This document shows positions 9,858 to 10,434 of a stretch of DNA of 10,434 nucleotides, one piece after another. Source of the DNA: Thermoleophilia bacterium (GTDB lineage: Bacteria; Actinomycetota; Thermoleophilia; Gaiellales; F1-60-MAGs149). A program made the translations under genes and the position numbers. The notes under the pieces were generated by a model, which made no database searches, was not told the origin of the DNA, and saw only the letters and a program-made list of their open reading frames with translations. Positions within the stretch are counted from its first letter, which is position 1. Each line of letters starts with the position of its first letter. The DNA is taken from contig JAEMTW010000047.1 of NCBI GenBank assembly GCA_016462095.1, forward strand, positions 1 to 10,434, in the 5' to 3' direction.

Positions 9858-9863
9858 TACGAT
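9858..9863 (+). promoter_or_regulatory. Candidate -10 box, leaderless smpB transcript
   Basis: TACGAT ends exactly 7 bases before the ATG at 9870, so the transcript would start on the start codon itself. No Shine-Dalgarno is present. The box sits within a short inverted repeat, CGTAC (9856-9860) and GTACG (9864-9868) around GAT, which may be chance. Confidence 0.5.
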
Positions 9864-9869
9864 GTACGT

Positions 9870-10331
9870 ATGAGCGGCGAGGGCGAACGAACGATTGCGC
9901 AGAACCGAAAGGCGCGCCACGAGTACCACCTCGAGGACAACCTCGAGGTCGGCATCGTGCTGACCGGCAGCGAGATCAAGTCGCTGCGGGCTGGATCTGC
10001 CAGCGTCAATGAGGCCTACGCGATGATCCGTGGCAGTGAGGTCTGGCTCGTCGGGGCGACGATCGAGCCGTACGCCCAGTCGGGCATGCGTAATCACGAT
10101 CGTCTGCGGGATCGCAAACTGCTGCTGCATAAGCGTGAGATCGAGAAGTTTCGTCAGCGCGTCGAGCAAAAGGGCTTCACGCTGGTGCCACTGCGGATCT
10201 ACCTCAAGAATGGTCGCGCCAAGGTCGAGATCGCGCTCGGGCGCGGCAAGGACACGATCGACAAGCGCGAGACCGTCAAGGCGCGCGAGGCGAAGCGCGA
10301 CATGGATCGTGCCGTCAAGGAACGCGGCTAG
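9870..10331 (+). CDS. smpB: SmpB, tmRNA-binding protein for ribosome rescue
   Basis: SmpB binds tmRNA (ssrA) and carries it into stalled ribosomes for trans-translation, releasing them and tagging the unfinished protein for degradation. The product is 153 residues, the normal length. Family landmarks are clear: NRKARHEYHLED near the start, GIVLTGSEIKSLRAGSASVNEAYA, then EVWLVGATIEPYAQ, a NHDRLRDRKLLLHKREI stretch, the PLRIYLKNGRAKVEIALGRGKD core, and a basic C-terminal tail (DKRETVKAREAKRDMDRAVK) that occupies the mRNA channel. Start ATG 9870 gives the expected short N-terminus. The tmRNA gene itself, often nearby, is not in this window. The gap of 27 bases after the lipoprotein gene contains its own promoter candidate. 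The next gene begins 2 bases after the smpB stop. Confidence 0.97.
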   Translation: MSGEGERTIAQNRKARHEYHLEDNLEVGIVLTGSEIKSLRAGSASVNEAYAMIRGSEVWLVGATIEPYAQSGMRNHDRLRDRKLLLHKREIEKFRQRVEQKGFTLVPLRIYLKNGRAKVEIALGRGKDTIDKRETVKAREAKRDMDRAVKERG

Positions 10332-10333
10332 TC

Positions 10334-10434
10334 GTGCGACGGTCGGGTTTCGCGGTTGTTGGCGGCGCGATTGTTGTGGCAGTTGTGTTGGTGGCAGGCT
10401 TTATTGCACTCGGCGGTGCCGAACGATTGGACAC
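10334..10434 (+). CDS. Start of a membrane-anchored or exported protein, cut off by window edge
   Basis: A GTG two bases after the smpB stop opens a frame of 33 complete codons that stays open to the right edge. It begins MRRSGFAVVGGAIVV, a short basic start followed by a single hydrophobic segment at about residues 6-26, then a turn to polar residues (GGAERLD). This is a typical signal peptide or signal anchor. AAGGAA at 10317-10322 lies 11 bases upstream and could serve as a ribosome binding site. Too little is present to name a family. A secreted protease such as an S41 carboxy-terminal processing peptidase, which neighbours ftsEX in some bacteria, would be one guess. Confidence 0.6.
   Translation, partial: MRRSGFAVVGGAIVVAVVLVAGFIALGGAERLD

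Noticed and set aside
9843..9869. tmRNA (ssrA) or another RNA gene next to smpB
   Set aside because: The gap is 27 bases, and no tRNA-like or tmRNA-like segment is visible elsewhere in the window.

Overview
The window is one dense bacterial housekeeping cluster of about 62% GC by eye. It resembles an actinobacterium, possibly one of the deep-branching high-GC lineages such as Thermoleophilia. That placement is an inference from three things: high GC with GTG starts, several apparently leaderless genes, and a gene content that joins blocks known from mycobacteria (secA near a response regulator, kinase and lipoprotein; prfB-ftsE-ftsX-smpB). No rRNA, tRNA, mobile element, CRISPR or phage gene is visible.

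Layout. The left 1.06 kb is a minus-strand gene of unknown function that runs off the left edge. A 68-bp divergent gap holding a 10-bp inverted repeat separates it from secA. Everything after that is on the plus strand: secA (SecA translocase ATPase); prfB (peptide release factor 2, split over two frames by a programmed +1 frameshift and overlapping the secA stop); ftsE and ftsX (divisome ABC transporter); an OmpR-type response regulator, a histidine kinase and a GerMN/Gmad2 lipoprotein, which overlap one another by 4 bases; smpB (trans-translation partner of tmRNA); and the first 33 codons of a gene whose product begins with a membrane anchor. The longest non-coding gap in the window is 68 bp.

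How it works together. SecA drives export across the membrane. RF2 and SmpB act on translation termination and ribosome rescue. FtsEX couples division to cell-wall hydrolysis in the species where it has been studied. The regulator-kinase-lipoprotein trio has the same gene order as actinobacterial mtrA-mtrB-lpqB and probably senses envelope state. Five candidate promoters (TANNNT -10 boxes) sit 0 to 6 nt before the start codons of the first gene of each proposed transcription unit. Genes inside the units (ftsX, kinase, lipoprotein) instead have Shine-Dalgarno sequences and overlapping starts.

I found no clearly novel multi-gene system. The points most worth a second look are the RF2 frameshift site without the usual AGGGGG stimulator, the ~71-residue charged N-terminal extension of FtsE, the leaderless promoter pattern, the palindromes at two promoters, and the unknown divergent gene.
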